From: Yimella lutea
GTDB taxonomy: Bacteria; Actinomycetota; Actinomycetes; Actinomycetales; Dermatophilaceae
Length of the DNA: 64,000 nt
Direction: 5' to 3'
NCBI RefSeq assembly: GCF_006715095.1
Contig: NZ_VFMO01000001.1
Span: forward strand, 186,001-250,000
Shown in pieces: positions 1 through 8,588 of the stretch (position 1 is its first letter; each line of letters begins with the position of its first letter). Under the pieces are notes generated by a model. The model did not search any database and had not been told where the DNA came from. It saw only the letters and a list, made by a program, of their open reading frames with translations. A program made the translations under genes and the position numbers.

Positions 1-822
1 CGCGAGCGGCTGCAGACCGGTCAGGTCGGCAGCGGCCTCGGACCCCACCAGCACCGCGCTCGCACCGTCGTTCAGCGGCGAGGCGTTACCCGCGGTGACC
101 GTGCCGTTCTCCTTGCGGAACGAGGTCTTCAGGCCGGCCAGCTTCTCGACGGTGGTGTCGGGACGGATGGATTCGTCACGGGTCAGCTCGACCTCGGGAA
201 CGGCAACGACCTGGTTGTCGAAGAAGCCGTCACCCCAGGCTTGGTTCGCCAAACGGTGTGAGCGAGCGGCGAATTCGTCCTGTCGGTCACGGGTGACGCC
301 GTGCTTCTCACGCAATTGCTCGGTCGCCTCACCCAGGGACACCGTCCACTCCGGTCGCATCCTCTTGTTGACCAGACGCCACCCCAGGGTGGTCGAGACC
401 AGGTCCATGTTTCCGGCTTGGAAGGGCTTCTCCGGCTTCGGCATCACCAGCGGTGCGCGGCTCATCGACTCGACGCCGCCGGCGATCACGACGTCCGCAT
501 CGCCGACCTCGATCGCACGGGAGGCGAGCATCACCGCGTCCAGGCTCGAGCCACACAGCCGGTTGACCGCGGCGGCGGGAATCCCCACCGGTAGGCCCGC
601 GAGCAACCCGGCCATACGCGCCACGTTGCGGTTCTCCTCGCCCGCACCGTTGGCGTTGCCGAGAAGGATCTCGTCGATGCGTTCGGGGTCCAATGCCGTT
701 GCGCGCCGCGCTTGTTCACCGACGACCAGTGCGGCGAGGTCGTCCGGGCGCGTGCCGGCGAGCGCACCGCCGTAACGACCGAAGGGGGTACGAACGGCGT
801 CGTAGACGAATGATGCGCCCAT
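1..822 (-). CDS. Acetyl-CoA C-acyltransferase (thiolase), 3' end cut by window edge
   Basis: The minus-strand reading from ATG at 822 gives a thiolase N-terminal domain: it opens MGASFVYDAVRTPFG and has the nucleophile-cysteine motif NRLCGSSLDAV near residue 90, then IAGGVESMSRAP. Thiolases condense or cleave acyl-CoA in beta-oxidation or aromatic (beta-ketoadipate) catabolism; the exact pathway cannot be told here. About 274 of the usual ~400 residues are inside the window, so the C-terminal His and Cys motifs are not visible. It is divergent from the amidase at 860, with only about 37 bp between the start codons. Confidence 0.9.
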   Translation of the reverse strand, partial: MGASFVYDAVRTPFGRYGGALAGTRPDDLAALVVGEQARRATALDPERIDEILLGNANGAGEENRNVARMAGLLAGLPVGIPAAAVNRLCGSSLDAVMLASRAIEVGDADVVIAGGVESMSRAPLVMPKPEKPFQAGNMDLVSTTLGWRLVNKRMRPEWTVSLGEATEQLREKHGVTRDRQDEFAARSHRLANQAWGDGFFDNQVVAVPEVELTRDESIRPDTTVEKLAGLKTSFRKENGTVTAGNASPLNDGASAVLVGSEAAADLTGLQPLA

Positions 823-859
823 GGAGTGCTCCTTGTCGCGGCAACGATCACATCGACGG

Positions 860-2290
860 ATGGTGATGACTCTAGAAGCACCGAGACCTGCGACGATCGC
901 CGGTATAAGTTCCACGAGCGCCGAACTGGTCGAACGAACGCTGGCCCGCATCGCCGAGGTGAACCCACAGATCGCAGCGGTGTGCACGGTGGCCGACGAC
1001 GCTTCGACCCAGGCACGGGCACGTGACGCCGAAGCACCCCGCGGACCGTTGCACGGCGTCCCGGTCCTGGTGAAGGACAACATCGACACGGCCGACCTGC
1101 CGACCACTGCCGGCTCCCTCGCGCTCGCCGAACTGCCGAACCCTGCGCGGGACGCGGCTCTGGTCACCCGTCTGCGTGATGCCGGAATGGTGATCGTCGG
1201 TAAGAGCAACCTGAGTGAGTGGGCGAACATCCGCGACGAGAACTCGATCAGTGGGTGGAGCGGATATGGCGGGCTCACCCGCAACCCGTACGCGCTCAAC
1301 CGCTCCGCCGGTGGGTCGAGTTCGGGCAGCGGTGCCGCGGTGGGTGCGGGCATCACGGACTTCGCGATCGGCACCGAGACGGACGGCTCGATCACCTGCC
1401 CGGCGGCGTTCAACGGGTGCGTCGGGCTCAAGCCGACAGTCGGTCTGGTGCCGACGACCGGGGTCATACCGGTGTCGGTCTCTCAGGACTCACCCGGTCC
1501 GATGACCACGACCGTCGCACAGTCGGCCGTTTTGCTCTCGGTACTGACCGCTGACGACTACGCCATCCCCGAGCCCGACGACAAACCGTTGTGCGGCAGG
1601 CGGATCGGCGTCCCGCGCAAGACCTACTGGGGTTACAGCGCCCACGCGGACGCGCCCGCGGAGCGCGCCCTCGAACTGCTCTCCCGGGCCGGCGCGACGA
1701 TCATCGACCACGCCGATCTCGCGCCCGAGTACAGCTGGCCGGACGAGGAGATCGTGCTGCTCGCCGAACTCCGGGTGCACCTCACCGACTACCTGGCGAC
1801 CCGCGGCGGCCAGGGCCCGCGTGACCTCGCCGATGTCGTGGAGTTCAACCGGGTCAACGCTGATCGCGAGCTGCGGTACTTCGGCCAGTCGCTGTTCGAG
1901 AAGGCTCTCGAGGGTCCCGACATCGAGTCACCGCAGTACGAGCAAGCGCTTGCCCGGTGCCGACGTGCGGGACGCGAGGACGGGATCGACGCGGTGCTGC
2001 GCGAGCACGATCTGGACGCGTTGGTCTCCCCCGCCTACCCGCCGGCGTTCCTGATCGACCATGTCAACCACGAGCACGTCTCGGGTTCGTGCACCGCACC
2101 GTCCGCTCAGGCCGGCTACCCGCTGCTCACCGTTGCGTCCGAACTGGCGGTCGGCCTGCCGGTGGCGGTCACGTTCTGGGGCACGGCACACAGCGAGCAG
2201 ACCCTGCTGGAGATCGGGCACGCCTACGAAGCGGCGCGCGACGCGTCCACCGGCCGGCTGCCCGGGCCGACCTTCGTCCCGTACGTCTGA
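860..2290 (+). CDS. Amidase signature family enzyme
   Basis: A 476-residue amidase signature hydrolase that cleaves amide bonds through a Ser-cisSer-Lys triad. Visible are the catalytic Lys72 in VLVKDNIDT, the Gly/Ser stretch SAGGSSSGSGAA with the cis-Ser near 153, and the nucleophile Ser177 in GTETDGSIT. Length fits the family. The reading frame is open upstream to 821, but that would overlap the divergent thiolase start, so ATG 860 (or 866) is chosen. The substrate is not identifiable. No GatB or GatC is adjacent, so it is probably a free-standing amidase and not the tRNA amidotransferase subunit. Confidence 0.88.
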   Translation: MVMTLEAPRPATIAGISSTSAELVERTLARIAEVNPQIAAVCTVADDASTQARARDAEAPRGPLHGVPVLVKDNIDTADLPTTAGSLALAELPNPARDAALVTRLRDAGMVIVGKSNLSEWANIRDENSISGWSGYGGLTRNPYALNRSAGGSSSGSGAAVGAGITDFAIGTETDGSITCPAAFNGCVGLKPTVGLVPTTGVIPVSVSQDSPGPMTTTVAQSAVLLSVLTADDYAIPEPDDKPLCGRRIGVPRKTYWGYSAHADAPAERALELLSRAGATIIDHADLAPEYSWPDEEIVLLAELRVHLTDYLATRGGQGPRDLADVVEFNRVNADRELRYFGQSLFEKALEGPDIESPQYEQALARCRRAGREDGIDAVLREHDLDALVSPAYPPAFLIDHVNHEHVSGSCTAPSAQAGYPLLTVASELAVGLPVAVTFWGTAHSEQTLLEIGHAYEAARDASTGRLPGPTFVPYV

Positions 2291-2354
2291 GCACCATGAC
2301 ACGACGTAGGATTCTCGGGTCAGCCCCGCACCACACTCAGAGGATGTAGCCGCA

Positions 2355-2606
2355 GTGAAGGACAAGACCGGACTCAGTATCGGCTACAGGTTGCTGTGGC
2401 GGCTGGAGTACGCCGGCCTCACCGTCTTCGGCCCTGCGCAGGTGTCCACCCAGGGTGATCCGAAGTCGCGGCTGCGGCTGGAGCGGGCCCAGAAGGTCAA
2501 GGCGGCTCACGAGAAGCGCGGAACCGAGGCACCTGCGGAAGTGCTCGCGATGATCGCCCGCGACGGTGGACTGCCGCCGTTCCGCGAGCGGCACGCCAAG
2601 CGCTGA
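2355..2606 (+). CDS. Small conserved-looking protein of unknown function, 83 aa
   Basis: A GTG-started reading frame of 83 residues about 65 bp after the amidase, same strand. The product is basic, with an N-terminal half rich in aromatic residues (IGYRLLWRLEYAGLTVFGPA) and a charged helix-like C-terminus (KAAHEKRGTEAPAEVLAMIA). No signal peptide or transmembrane segment is seen. I do not recognise a family. Its separation from both neighbours and its normal codon use support a real gene. Confidence 0.6.
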   Translation: MKDKTGLSIGYRLLWRLEYAGLTVFGPAQVSTQGDPKSRLRLERAQKVKAAHEKRGTEAPAEVLAMIARDGGLPPFRERHAKR

Positions 2607-2747
2607 GGCAGCGCCACCCCACGGGGTGATTTAGTGCCGCATCAGTGCAGCATCGGACATTTGTCCGCGAAAACTCCATACGGTAAGCCTGCCCAACGAC
2701 CGGGCGAAGACCCGAGTCCTCATCGATCTCCCAGGAGGTGCTCAGCC

Positions 2748-3266
2748 GTGAAGGTTGCATTCCTGACAGCCACCGAAGGCGTCGAAGCCGTCGAATTGAC
2801 CGACCCGTGGGAAGCCCTGCGCAATGCAGGTCACGACACCGAACTGATCAGCACCGAGTCCGGCACCGTTCAGTTGTTCAATCACCTCGACAAGACCGAG
2901 ACACAGAAGGTCGACAAGGTGGTAAGGGACGTGAGTGTCGACGACTACGACGCGCTCGTCCTGCCCGGTGGAGTGGCCAACCCGGACGAACTACGCACGA
3001 ACGATGGCGCGGTGCAGTTCGTCAAGGATTTCGTGGCGAGCGGCAAGCCGGTCGCAGCGATCTGTCACGCACCTTGGACATTGGTTGAGGCAAACGTGGT
3101 CAAGGGGAGGACACTGACCTCGTGGCCGAGTCTGAAGACGGACATCGAGAACGCCGGTGGCACCTGGGTCGACCAGGACGTCATGGTCGACGGCAATCTC
3201 ATCACCAGCCGCAACCCCAACGACCTGCCGGCGTTCCAGCACGCCGTACTCTCCGCCCTGAACTGA
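2748..3266 (+). CDS. DJ-1/PfpI family protein (type 1 glutamine amidotransferase-like)
   Basis: A 172-residue DJ-1/PfpI-fold protein, full length for the PfpI/YhbO group, which act as proteases, glyoxalases or deglycases. The nucleophile elbow is AAICHAP with Cys106 and His107, and an acidic residue sits early (ATEGVEAVE). The start is GTG 2748 because AGGAGG lies at 2733-2738 with correct spacing; the longer upstream frame is not needed. It is one of three DJ-1-type domains in this window, with the KatE C-terminus and the protein at 35601. Confidence 0.88.
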   Translation: MKVAFLTATEGVEAVELTDPWEALRNAGHDTELISTESGTVQLFNHLDKTETQKVDKVVRDVSVDDYDALVLPGGVANPDELRTNDGAVQFVKDFVASGKPVAAICHAPWTLVEANVVKGRTLTSWPSLKTDIENAGGTWVDQDVMVDGNLITSRNPNDLPAFQHAVLSALN

Positions 3267-3277
3267 TCGCTCACGTC

Positions 3278-3311
3278 GTTGCCGGATCGACCGCTGGGTC
3301 GGTCCGGCAAC
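3278..3311 (+). terminator. Strong hairpin after the PfpI gene
   Basis: Two 15-base arms (3278-3292 and 3297-3311, beginning GTTGCCGGA and ending TCCGGCAAC) pair with one G-T wobble around a GCTG loop. It lies 12 bp after the PfpI stop and 22 bp before the LuxR-type start. No T run follows, so it is a terminator typical of GC-rich actinobacteria, or a leader structure of the next gene. Confidence 0.6.
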
Positions 3312-3332
3312 TGATGTCCCGAAGGAAACCCA

Positions 3333-4025
3333 GTGATCGCCCCCGCTGACGTGCCCCGTTCCTCCCCCCACGAGCCCGCCGTTCCACCCGACGGTCACCC
3401 GTTGCGCCTTGCATTGGTCAACGACTACGAACTCGTCGTCGCCGGTCTGGCGGCGGTGCTCGCGCCGTACGGCGATCGCGTGCAGGTCGTGGAGTTCGAT
3501 GTGGACGACGACGAGTCGCAACCGGTCGACATCGCGGTGTACGACACGTTCGCCGCACCCCGGGGCGGTTCCGCAGAGGTCGGGCATCTGCTGGACAGTG
3601 CCAAGGTGGGAAAGGTCGTTGCCTACTCCTTCACAGAGGATGAGTCCGCAGTGCGCGACACACTCGCGATCGGCGTGCACGGGTACATCTCCAAGGCCGT
3701 CCCGACCGCTCGGTTGGTGGACGCGCTCGAGAAGATCGCGGCCGGGGAGCACGCGGTCGTGCTTTCGGACGCGGTCGACCCGCTGCCGGAAACCGAATGG
3801 CCCGGCAAGGACATCGACCTGACCGAACGCGAGGGCGAGGTGATCGGGCTCATCGCACAGGGCTACTCCAACGAAGAGATCGCCCGGCTGTGCTACTTGT
3901 CGATCAACACCGTGAAGACCTACATCCGCTCGGCCTACCGCAAGGCGGGCGTCAACACGCGCGCTCAGGCCGTCGCCTGGGCGCTGCGTCACGGATTCCG
4001 TCCGGAACGCATGCCGTCACTCTGA
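3333..4025 (+). CDS. LuxR-family response regulator with atypical receiver domain
   Basis: A 230-residue protein with an N-terminal receiver-like fold (residues ~24-145) and a C-terminal LuxR/GerE helix-turn-helix (~158-225; LTEREGEVIGLIAQGYSNEEI). The receiver keeps Asp71 in VYDTFAAP and Lys121 in GYISKAVP, but the usual Asp-Asp pair after strand 1 is reduced to NDYE, so metal-dependent phosphorylation may be altered. No histidine kinase is adjacent. The start is GTG 3333 with GAAGGAAA upstream. A close paralogue lies at 17228. It probably binds DNA as a dimer; the target is unknown. Confidence 0.85.
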   Translation: MIAPADVPRSSPHEPAVPPDGHPLRLALVNDYELVVAGLAAVLAPYGDRVQVVEFDVDDDESQPVDIAVYDTFAAPRGGSAEVGHLLDSAKVGKVVAYSFTEDESAVRDTLAIGVHGYISKAVPTARLVDALEKIAAGEHAVVLSDAVDPLPETEWPGKDIDLTEREGEVIGLIAQGYSNEEIARLCYLSINTVKTYIRSAYRKAGVNTRAQAVAWALRHGFRPERMPSL

Positions 4026-4145
4026 CGTTGCTCCACATGGTGGCCGTGAACATACGACCATTCACGCGCTTATCTACGATGGTTCCTCGAAGCGATTCGG
4101 CATAGGTACGGCGCCGCACGCGAACACACCCCCAGGAGCAGAGCC

Positions 4146-4820
4146 TTGTCGAAGACCGACACCACGAAGACCGGCCGCGAGCGCCTCGCCGAGGAGCGGG
4201 CACGTCAGGCACGCGGTGAACGCAACCGCAAGATCGGCATCATCCTGGCGGTGGTCGTGGCTTTGGCCCTCGTCGCTGGTGGGGGTTTCGCACTGGTTCA
4301 GTCGCAGAGCGGTGACGACACCAAACCCACCGACTCGCTCGCCGGGTCGAAGGTCATCAACTCACCCGTCAAGGGCGTGCGCCAGTGGACCGACCTGAGT
4401 CGTGACCACACCAACGCCGAGCAGAAGTACCTGATGAACCCCCCGGTCGGTGGCGCCCACCACCCGGCGTGGTCCACCTGCGGCATCTACGACAAGGAGA
4501 TCCCGAACAACCACACCGTGCACTCGCTCGAGCACGGGGCGGTCTGGATCACCACGAACGACAAAGTGTCCGCGGGCGACATCGCGACGCTGAAGAAGGT
4601 CGCGAGCCAGGACTACATGATCATGTCCAAGGTGCCCTCGCAGAGCTCCCCGATCGTGTTGTCGGCCTGGGGTCTGCAGCTGCGCGTGGACAAGGCGTCC
4701 GACCCGCGTATCCAGCAGTTCGTGAAGGCCTACCTGCAGGGTCCGCAGACCCCTGAGCCCGGTGCTGCCTGCTCGGGTGCGTACGACCCGGCCACCGGCA
4801 AGACCGGCGGACAGATGTGA
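4146..4820 (+). CDS. DUF3105 membrane-anchored protein
   Basis: A 224-residue protein with a charged cytoplasmic N-terminus, one transmembrane helix at about residues 28-50 and an extracytoplasmic DUF3105 domain. Typical DUF3105 features are GGAHHPAWSTCGIYD and HSLEHGAVWI, rich in His and Cys. The start is TTG 4146, preceded by CAGGAGC. Its stop overlaps the next start by 4 bp (GTGA), so it is translationally coupled to the DUF305 gene. The function is not established; the His/Cys motifs and the partner suggest metal handling outside the membrane. Confidence 0.85.
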   Translation: MSKTDTTKTGRERLAEERARQARGERNRKIGIILAVVVALALVAGGGFALVQSQSGDDTKPTDSLAGSKVINSPVKGVRQWTDLSRDHTNAEQKYLMNPPVGGAHHPAWSTCGIYDKEIPNNHTVHSLEHGAVWITTNDKVSAGDIATLKKVASQDYMIMSKVPSQSSPIVLSAWGLQLRVDKASDPRIQQFVKAYLQGPQTPEPGAACSGAYDPATGKTGGQM

Positions 4821-5542
4821 CCGAGCGCGACGCGCTCAACCACCACGTCGAAGCCGACGAGGAAGTCGAGCAACAGCGCCGCGCACTGAGTTGGAACGAG
4901 GCGAAGAAGCCATTCCTGCTCTCGGTGGCAGCGGCGACCGCGATCGTGCTGGCGGTGCTGGCCGGGTACTGGCTGGGTCAGCCGAAGTACCCGTCCGACG
5001 ACAGCGTCGACGCCGGATTCGCCCGCGACATGAGTTCGCACCACGCTCAGGCGGTGAACATGTCGATGGTGGTGCGCGCCAAGGACGTCGCGAACGACGT
5101 CAAGACACTCGCCTACGACATCGCCACCACCCAGGAGAACCAGCGCGGACAGATGATGAGCTGGCTGCAGCAGTGGGATCTACCGCTCGCCGTCAGTGGC
5201 GAGCGCATGGCCTGGATGAAGAAGACAGGTCACAACCACGCCGGTCTGCCGCAGGGTCAGATGCTGCTGCCTGACGGACGGATGCCGGGCATGGCCTCCA
5301 CCGCCCAGCTGCGTCAGTTGGAGAACTCGGACGGCAAGGCCGCGGAGATCCTCTTCCTGCAGTTGATGATCGTGCATCACCGTGCCGGCGTCGACATGGC
5401 CAAGGCGGCGCAATCGTCCGGCGACCAACCGCGCGTGGTGCGTCTGGCACGGTCGATGGTCGAAGGACAGTCGGGCGAGATCAACCTGATGACGGACATG
5501 CTCAAGAAGCGCGGGGCGACCCCCTGGCCGGCTGCGTCCTGA
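4817..5542 (+). CDS. DUF305 ferritin-like membrane-anchored protein
   Basis: A 241-residue type II membrane protein with one transmembrane helix at ~33-53 followed by a DUF305 domain. Characteristic repeats are DMSSHHAQAVNM and MIVHHRAGVDMAKA, each with paired His and Met residues as in four-helix-bundle DUF305 proteins. The start GTG 4817 overlaps the DUF3105 stop. DUF305 proteins are often near copper genes, so a metal role is inferred. A second, frameshifted DUF305 gene lies at 52686. Confidence 0.87.
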   Translation: MTERDALNHHVEADEEVEQQRRALSWNEAKKPFLLSVAAATAIVLAVLAGYWLGQPKYPSDDSVDAGFARDMSSHHAQAVNMSMVVRAKDVANDVKTLAYDIATTQENQRGQMMSWLQQWDLPLAVSGERMAWMKKTGHNHAGLPQGQMLLPDGRMPGMASTAQLRQLENSDGKAAEILFLQLMIVHHRAGVDMAKAAQSSGDQPRVVRLARSMVEGQSGEINLMTDMLKKRGATPWPAAS

Positions 5543-5546
5543 CCTG

Positions 5547-6362
5547 TCAGAGCCCGCTGAGCGTCTCGCCGTCGAAGCGCACGAGCCCGAGGCGGTCGAA
5601 CTCCCGCAGCCATCCCTCCATCGGCCACCGACCCCAGGTGGAGTGGAAGATGCGTGCATTGCGGACGATGTCGTCCAGGTGATGCACCGGCGGCATCCGG
5701 TTTTCGTGGAACTGGTGATACGCCCGTGCGCCGCCGACCCAGACCAGGGACGCGCCCGCCGCCTGCAACCGCAGTGCGAAGTCGGTGTCCTCACCGCCGT
5801 AACCGACGTATCGCTCGTCGAAGCCGCCGATCGCCGTCCACGAGTCGGCGCTGAGCGCGAAAGACAGCGACCAGAACAACCGGACGTCGTCCGCCTCCCG
5901 CGACTGCGCCGGTTCGAGCACCGGACGGGCCGGGTGCGGTTTTGCCAGGCGGTCGAGTTCGCCTGCGGGATAGGGGCGTTCGTGCTCCGGCAGGTAGGCG
6001 ACGTCACCGGCGAGGACGGACGGCTCTGTCGCCTCTTCCATCGCCGAGGCATAGGTACCGATCAGGCCGGGCGACGGAACGCAGTCGACGTCCAGGAAGA
6101 CCAGCGCGGTCGCACCACGGGAGATGGCGGTCTGCGCGGCACGATTGCGGGCCGCTGCCAGCGGGAGCGCTCCATCGACCGTGGGTAGGTGTTCGACGAT
6201 CGCACCGGGCCAGGCGTCCTGAGCCAAGTCTTCGATGTCCGGATCACTCATCGCAACGACGATCACCATGTCGGGCGCCCGGTCCGAGCGCCGGCAACCC
6301 GCCAGCAGGCCACGCAGGTGATCGTGGCGGCCATGCGCGATCGTCAGCACGGCAACTGTCAT
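5547..6362 (-). CDS. Glycosyltransferase family 2, galactosyltransferase-like
   Basis: A 271-residue cytoplasmic GT-A fold enzyme that probably adds a sugar to a cell-surface or secondary glycan. It opens MTVAVLTIAHGRHDHLRGLL, has the metal/nucleotide motif FLDVDCVPSPG near residue 93, and the C-terminal GGFDERYVGYGGEDTDF acceptor motif seen in GT2/GT27-type enzymes. The start is ATG 6362, seven bases after the upstream GT stop. It is the last gene of a glycosyltransferase operon that converges on the DUF305 gene. Confidence 0.85.
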   Translation of the reverse strand: MTVAVLTIAHGRHDHLRGLLAGCRRSDRAPDMVIVVAMSDPDIEDLAQDAWPGAIVEHLPTVDGALPLAAARNRAAQTAISRGATALVFLDVDCVPSPGLIGTYASAMEEATEPSVLAGDVAYLPEHERPYPAGELDRLAKPHPARPVLEPAQSREADDVRLFWSLSFALSADSWTAIGGFDERYVGYGGEDTDFALRLQAAGASLVWVGGARAYHQFHENRMPPVHHLDDIVRNARIFHSTWGRWPMEGWLREFDRLGLVRFDGETLSGL

Positions 6363-6369
6363 GGAAGGT

Positions 6370-7344
6370 TCACGATCGGTCCGCCAAAGCCTCGACGGCG
6401 GCCGCGAAGTCCTGTGCACCGTGGCCGGTGCTCCAGCGTGACCAAGCGTCCCCGCCTTGCGTGCGAGCCTGTCGGAGCAGGGCCGGCCATTCCCCGGACG
6501 AGGGCCAGTCGTCGACTGCAGGCACGATCCCCAGGCGACGCAACGCACCGACGGTCGCGAGTTGTTCGTCGTGCGGACGCTCGGTGGCGACCACGACGGC
6601 GGGTTTGCGTGCTGCCGCCACCTCGGCCACGGCGTTCTGCCCGGCGAACGTGACCACGACGTCCGCCTCGGCGAGTTCTCGCCACAGATCCTCGCTCGCC
6701 GGCCAGTCCCCTCCGCGAGCGACCCAGTCCCAACCTGTTGCCGCAGCAGCTTGCTGGATGTCGTTGTCGGTCAGCGAGATTCCCCCGCCACCGCAGACGA
6801 CGAGCACTCGCCCGGACTGCACTTCGACATCCGGCGACCGCTCCCCGTCGAAGCGGGAAACCCCGCCGACGTTGACGATGCGGTCGGCGATCGAGGGGCT
6901 CACCTCATGAGCACCCGCCGGCCAGAGCCCGATGAGCAGGTCGGCCAGGTCATAGGCCATCACGTGGGGGCGGTCCGACCGGACGCCGGGCATCACGATC
7001 GTCGCGGTCGGCACACCGAGCAGCCGCGACAGTGCAGTCACCTCGGCCGACACGTCCACGACCATTGCGCCGGGACGTTCGGCATCGATCCAGGCCGCGA
7101 TCTGTCCCATCCGCTCCTGGTAGCCCTCGACGGTGAGCGGCGCCCAGTGCAGCGCGCCGCGAACAGTCGGATCAGGGTCCGGATCGGGACCAACGTCGTG
7201 CGCCAGCTCCACCCAATCCCCCTGCCACCCGGGCGGGGCCGGCAGACAGGAGAAAGCAGTCACAGGTTGCGTCAGGTGCGCAGCGACTGTAAGCAGGCGC
7301 TGCAGATGTCCGCTCCCGTGATGGTGCACGTACCAACCGATCAC
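6370..7344 (-). CDS. Glycosyltransferase, GT-B fold (MGT/MurG-like)
   Basis: A 324-residue GT-B protein. The N-terminus IGWYVHHHGSGHLQR is the substrate loop of MurG/UGT-like enzymes. The C-terminal nucleotide-sugar site is recognisable in VVTFAGQNAVAEVAAARKP and in the ATERPHDEQ motif. The start is GTG 7344, which overlaps the stop of the 30-codon relic by 4 bp, so coupling to upstream translation is likely. Substrate unknown. Confidence 0.78.
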   Translation of the reverse strand: MIGWYVHHHGSGHLQRLLTVAAHLTQPVTAFSCLPAPPGWQGDWVELAHDVGPDPDPDPTVRGALHWAPLTVEGYQERMGQIAAWIDAERPGAMVVDVSAEVTALSRLLGVPTATIVMPGVRSDRPHVMAYDLADLLIGLWPAGAHEVSPSIADRIVNVGGVSRFDGERSPDVEVQSGRVLVVCGGGGISLTDNDIQQAAAATGWDWVARGGDWPASEDLWRELAEADVVVTFAGQNAVAEVAAARKPAVVVATERPHDEQLATVGALRRLGIVPAVDDWPSSGEWPALLRQARTQGGDAWSRWSTGHGAQDFAAAVEALADRS

Positions 7345-7433
7345 GCTCGTTCGACCATCCGTTCGTAGACGCCGATGTACTCCAGACCACCGGGGAACGG
7401 CTGTCGCGCGGCGGCGATCACGGCGACACGCAT
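7341..7433 (-). pseudogene. 30-codon relic of a GT4 glycosyltransferase (internal deletion)
   Basis: A complete tiny reading frame with ATG at 7433, one base after the stop of the upstream GT, and TGA at 7343-7341 overlapping the GTG of the next GT. Its first half (MRVAVIAAARQP, then FPGGLE) matches the start of GT4 proteins such as the one at 43178 (MHIAVLATTRNP, then FAGGQE). Its second half (EYIGVYERMVERA) matches that protein's C-terminal end (EEYCALFESLVARR). The simplest reading is an in-frame deletion of about 300 codons that left both ends and the coupling intact. A real 30-aa peptide is the alternative. Confidence 0.6.
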
Positions 7434-7434
7434 C

Positions 7435-8481
7435 TCAGTTCCCCAGGGCCGCGCTGTAGATCTTCACGTGCGCGTCCGCCAATCGGTCGCGCTGCAGGCG
7501 TCGCTCGGCCGAGGTCATCATCGGGTGGTTGCCGCGGCTGTCGTAGGCCGAGCGCAGCGCGGACTGCACGCTGTGCACGTCGAGCCCGAACTCGTCCCAG
7601 CGGTAGACGAAGCAGTCGAGTTGATCGGCGTAGTACCCGCAGTCGGGAGCGAGCACGCCGGTACCCAGATCGTGGCAACCTTCCGCCCACCCCGAATGCG
7701 TGCCATGCCGGTAGGGCAGCACCGACAGGTCGAGGGAGCGCAGGTAGTCGCGCAGTTCGTCGTGGGTGAAGTAGTCGTGCACCTGCAGGTCGAGCAGCCC
7801 GTCGGCGTGGGCCCGCCGCAGGTAGGTCGCCAGATCGTCGTCGTACCGGTCGTACCCCGGCGTCATGATGTCGGTGTGCGCATCGACCCGCAGCTGCGCT
7901 CCGGGCAGTTCGGGCAGCGTCTGCACGATCGCGCGGATCACCGGTTCGGGCTCCATGCACGCCCGCAGGCTCTTGCAATGGACGCCGACGAGGAACTCGT
8001 CCTTGCCGGGTCGGACGCGTCCGACCTCGTCGAGCTCGAAGACGTGCGGATGGTGCAGCACGTGGGCCTTACGACCCCAGCGATGCTCGATCTCCCTGGC
8101 AGCGCCCGGCGTGAGCGTGATGAGCTCGCTCGCCGCAGGGACGAGCACGTCGAGCTGGGCGTCGTGCAGCTCGGTGGTTTCGTGATGGGGATTGCGCAGG
8201 TCGTGCACGGTGAACACCAGCGGCCGCCCGGCCGTTTCCAAGGCATCGGCCAGCTTCTGGAGATCCTCGGGGCTGCGCGCATCGAAGCCGAAGTGAATGT
8301 GCATCAGGTCGAAGTCACCGCTGTGCGCGGCGACCCACTCGGGATCAAGCATCACCGGTGGCCACCAGCGACCCGGTTCCTCGGACGGCGGATCCGGCAG
8401 ACGGACGACTCCGTCATCGTGCCCGGACGGGGCGAGGTGACGGATGTAGACGTGATCGGCCGGCACGGAGGCAACCCGCAT
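7435..8481 (-). CDS. GT4-like glycosyltransferase
   Basis: A GT-B protein of about 348 residues: an N-terminal half with DLMHIHFGFDARS and PLVFTVHDLRNPH, a middle ITLTPGAAREIEHRWG typical of GT4, and a C-terminal half with LRVDAHTDIM and LSVLPYRHGTHSGWAEGCHDLGT. ATG 8481 is chosen; an in-frame GTG at 8505 would add 8 residues and cannot be excluded because neither has a strong ribosome-binding site. It is the first gene of the operon running to 5547. Confidence 0.78.
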   Translation of the reverse strand: MRVASVPADHVYIRHLAPSGHDDGVVRLPDPPSEEPGRWWPPVMLDPEWVAAHSGDFDLMHIHFGFDARSPEDLQKLADALETAGRPLVFTVHDLRNPHHETTELHDAQLDVLVPAASELITLTPGAAREIEHRWGRKAHVLHHPHVFELDEVGRVRPGKDEFLVGVHCKSLRACMEPEPVIRAIVQTLPELPGAQLRVDAHTDIMTPGYDRYDDDLATYLRRAHADGLLDLQVHDYFTHDELRDYLRSLDLSVLPYRHGTHSGWAEGCHDLGTGVLAPDCGYYADQLDCFVYRWDEFGLDVHSVQSALRSAYDSRGNHPMMTSAERRLQRDRLADAHVKIYSAALGN

Positions 8482-8588
8482 CGGCCCGCGCGCGGCAGGC
8501 TCCACCCTCGTGACATTAGCCGCGCGTCAAGACCGCCAGGCACACCCGGTTGGGTGCCCGGTCTCGTGCGGCCCTGCTGCCTGCGTCG

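Noticed and set aside
860..2290. gatA (tRNA amidotransferase subunit)
   Set aside because: No gatB or gatC nearby and the motif context fits general amidases equally well.
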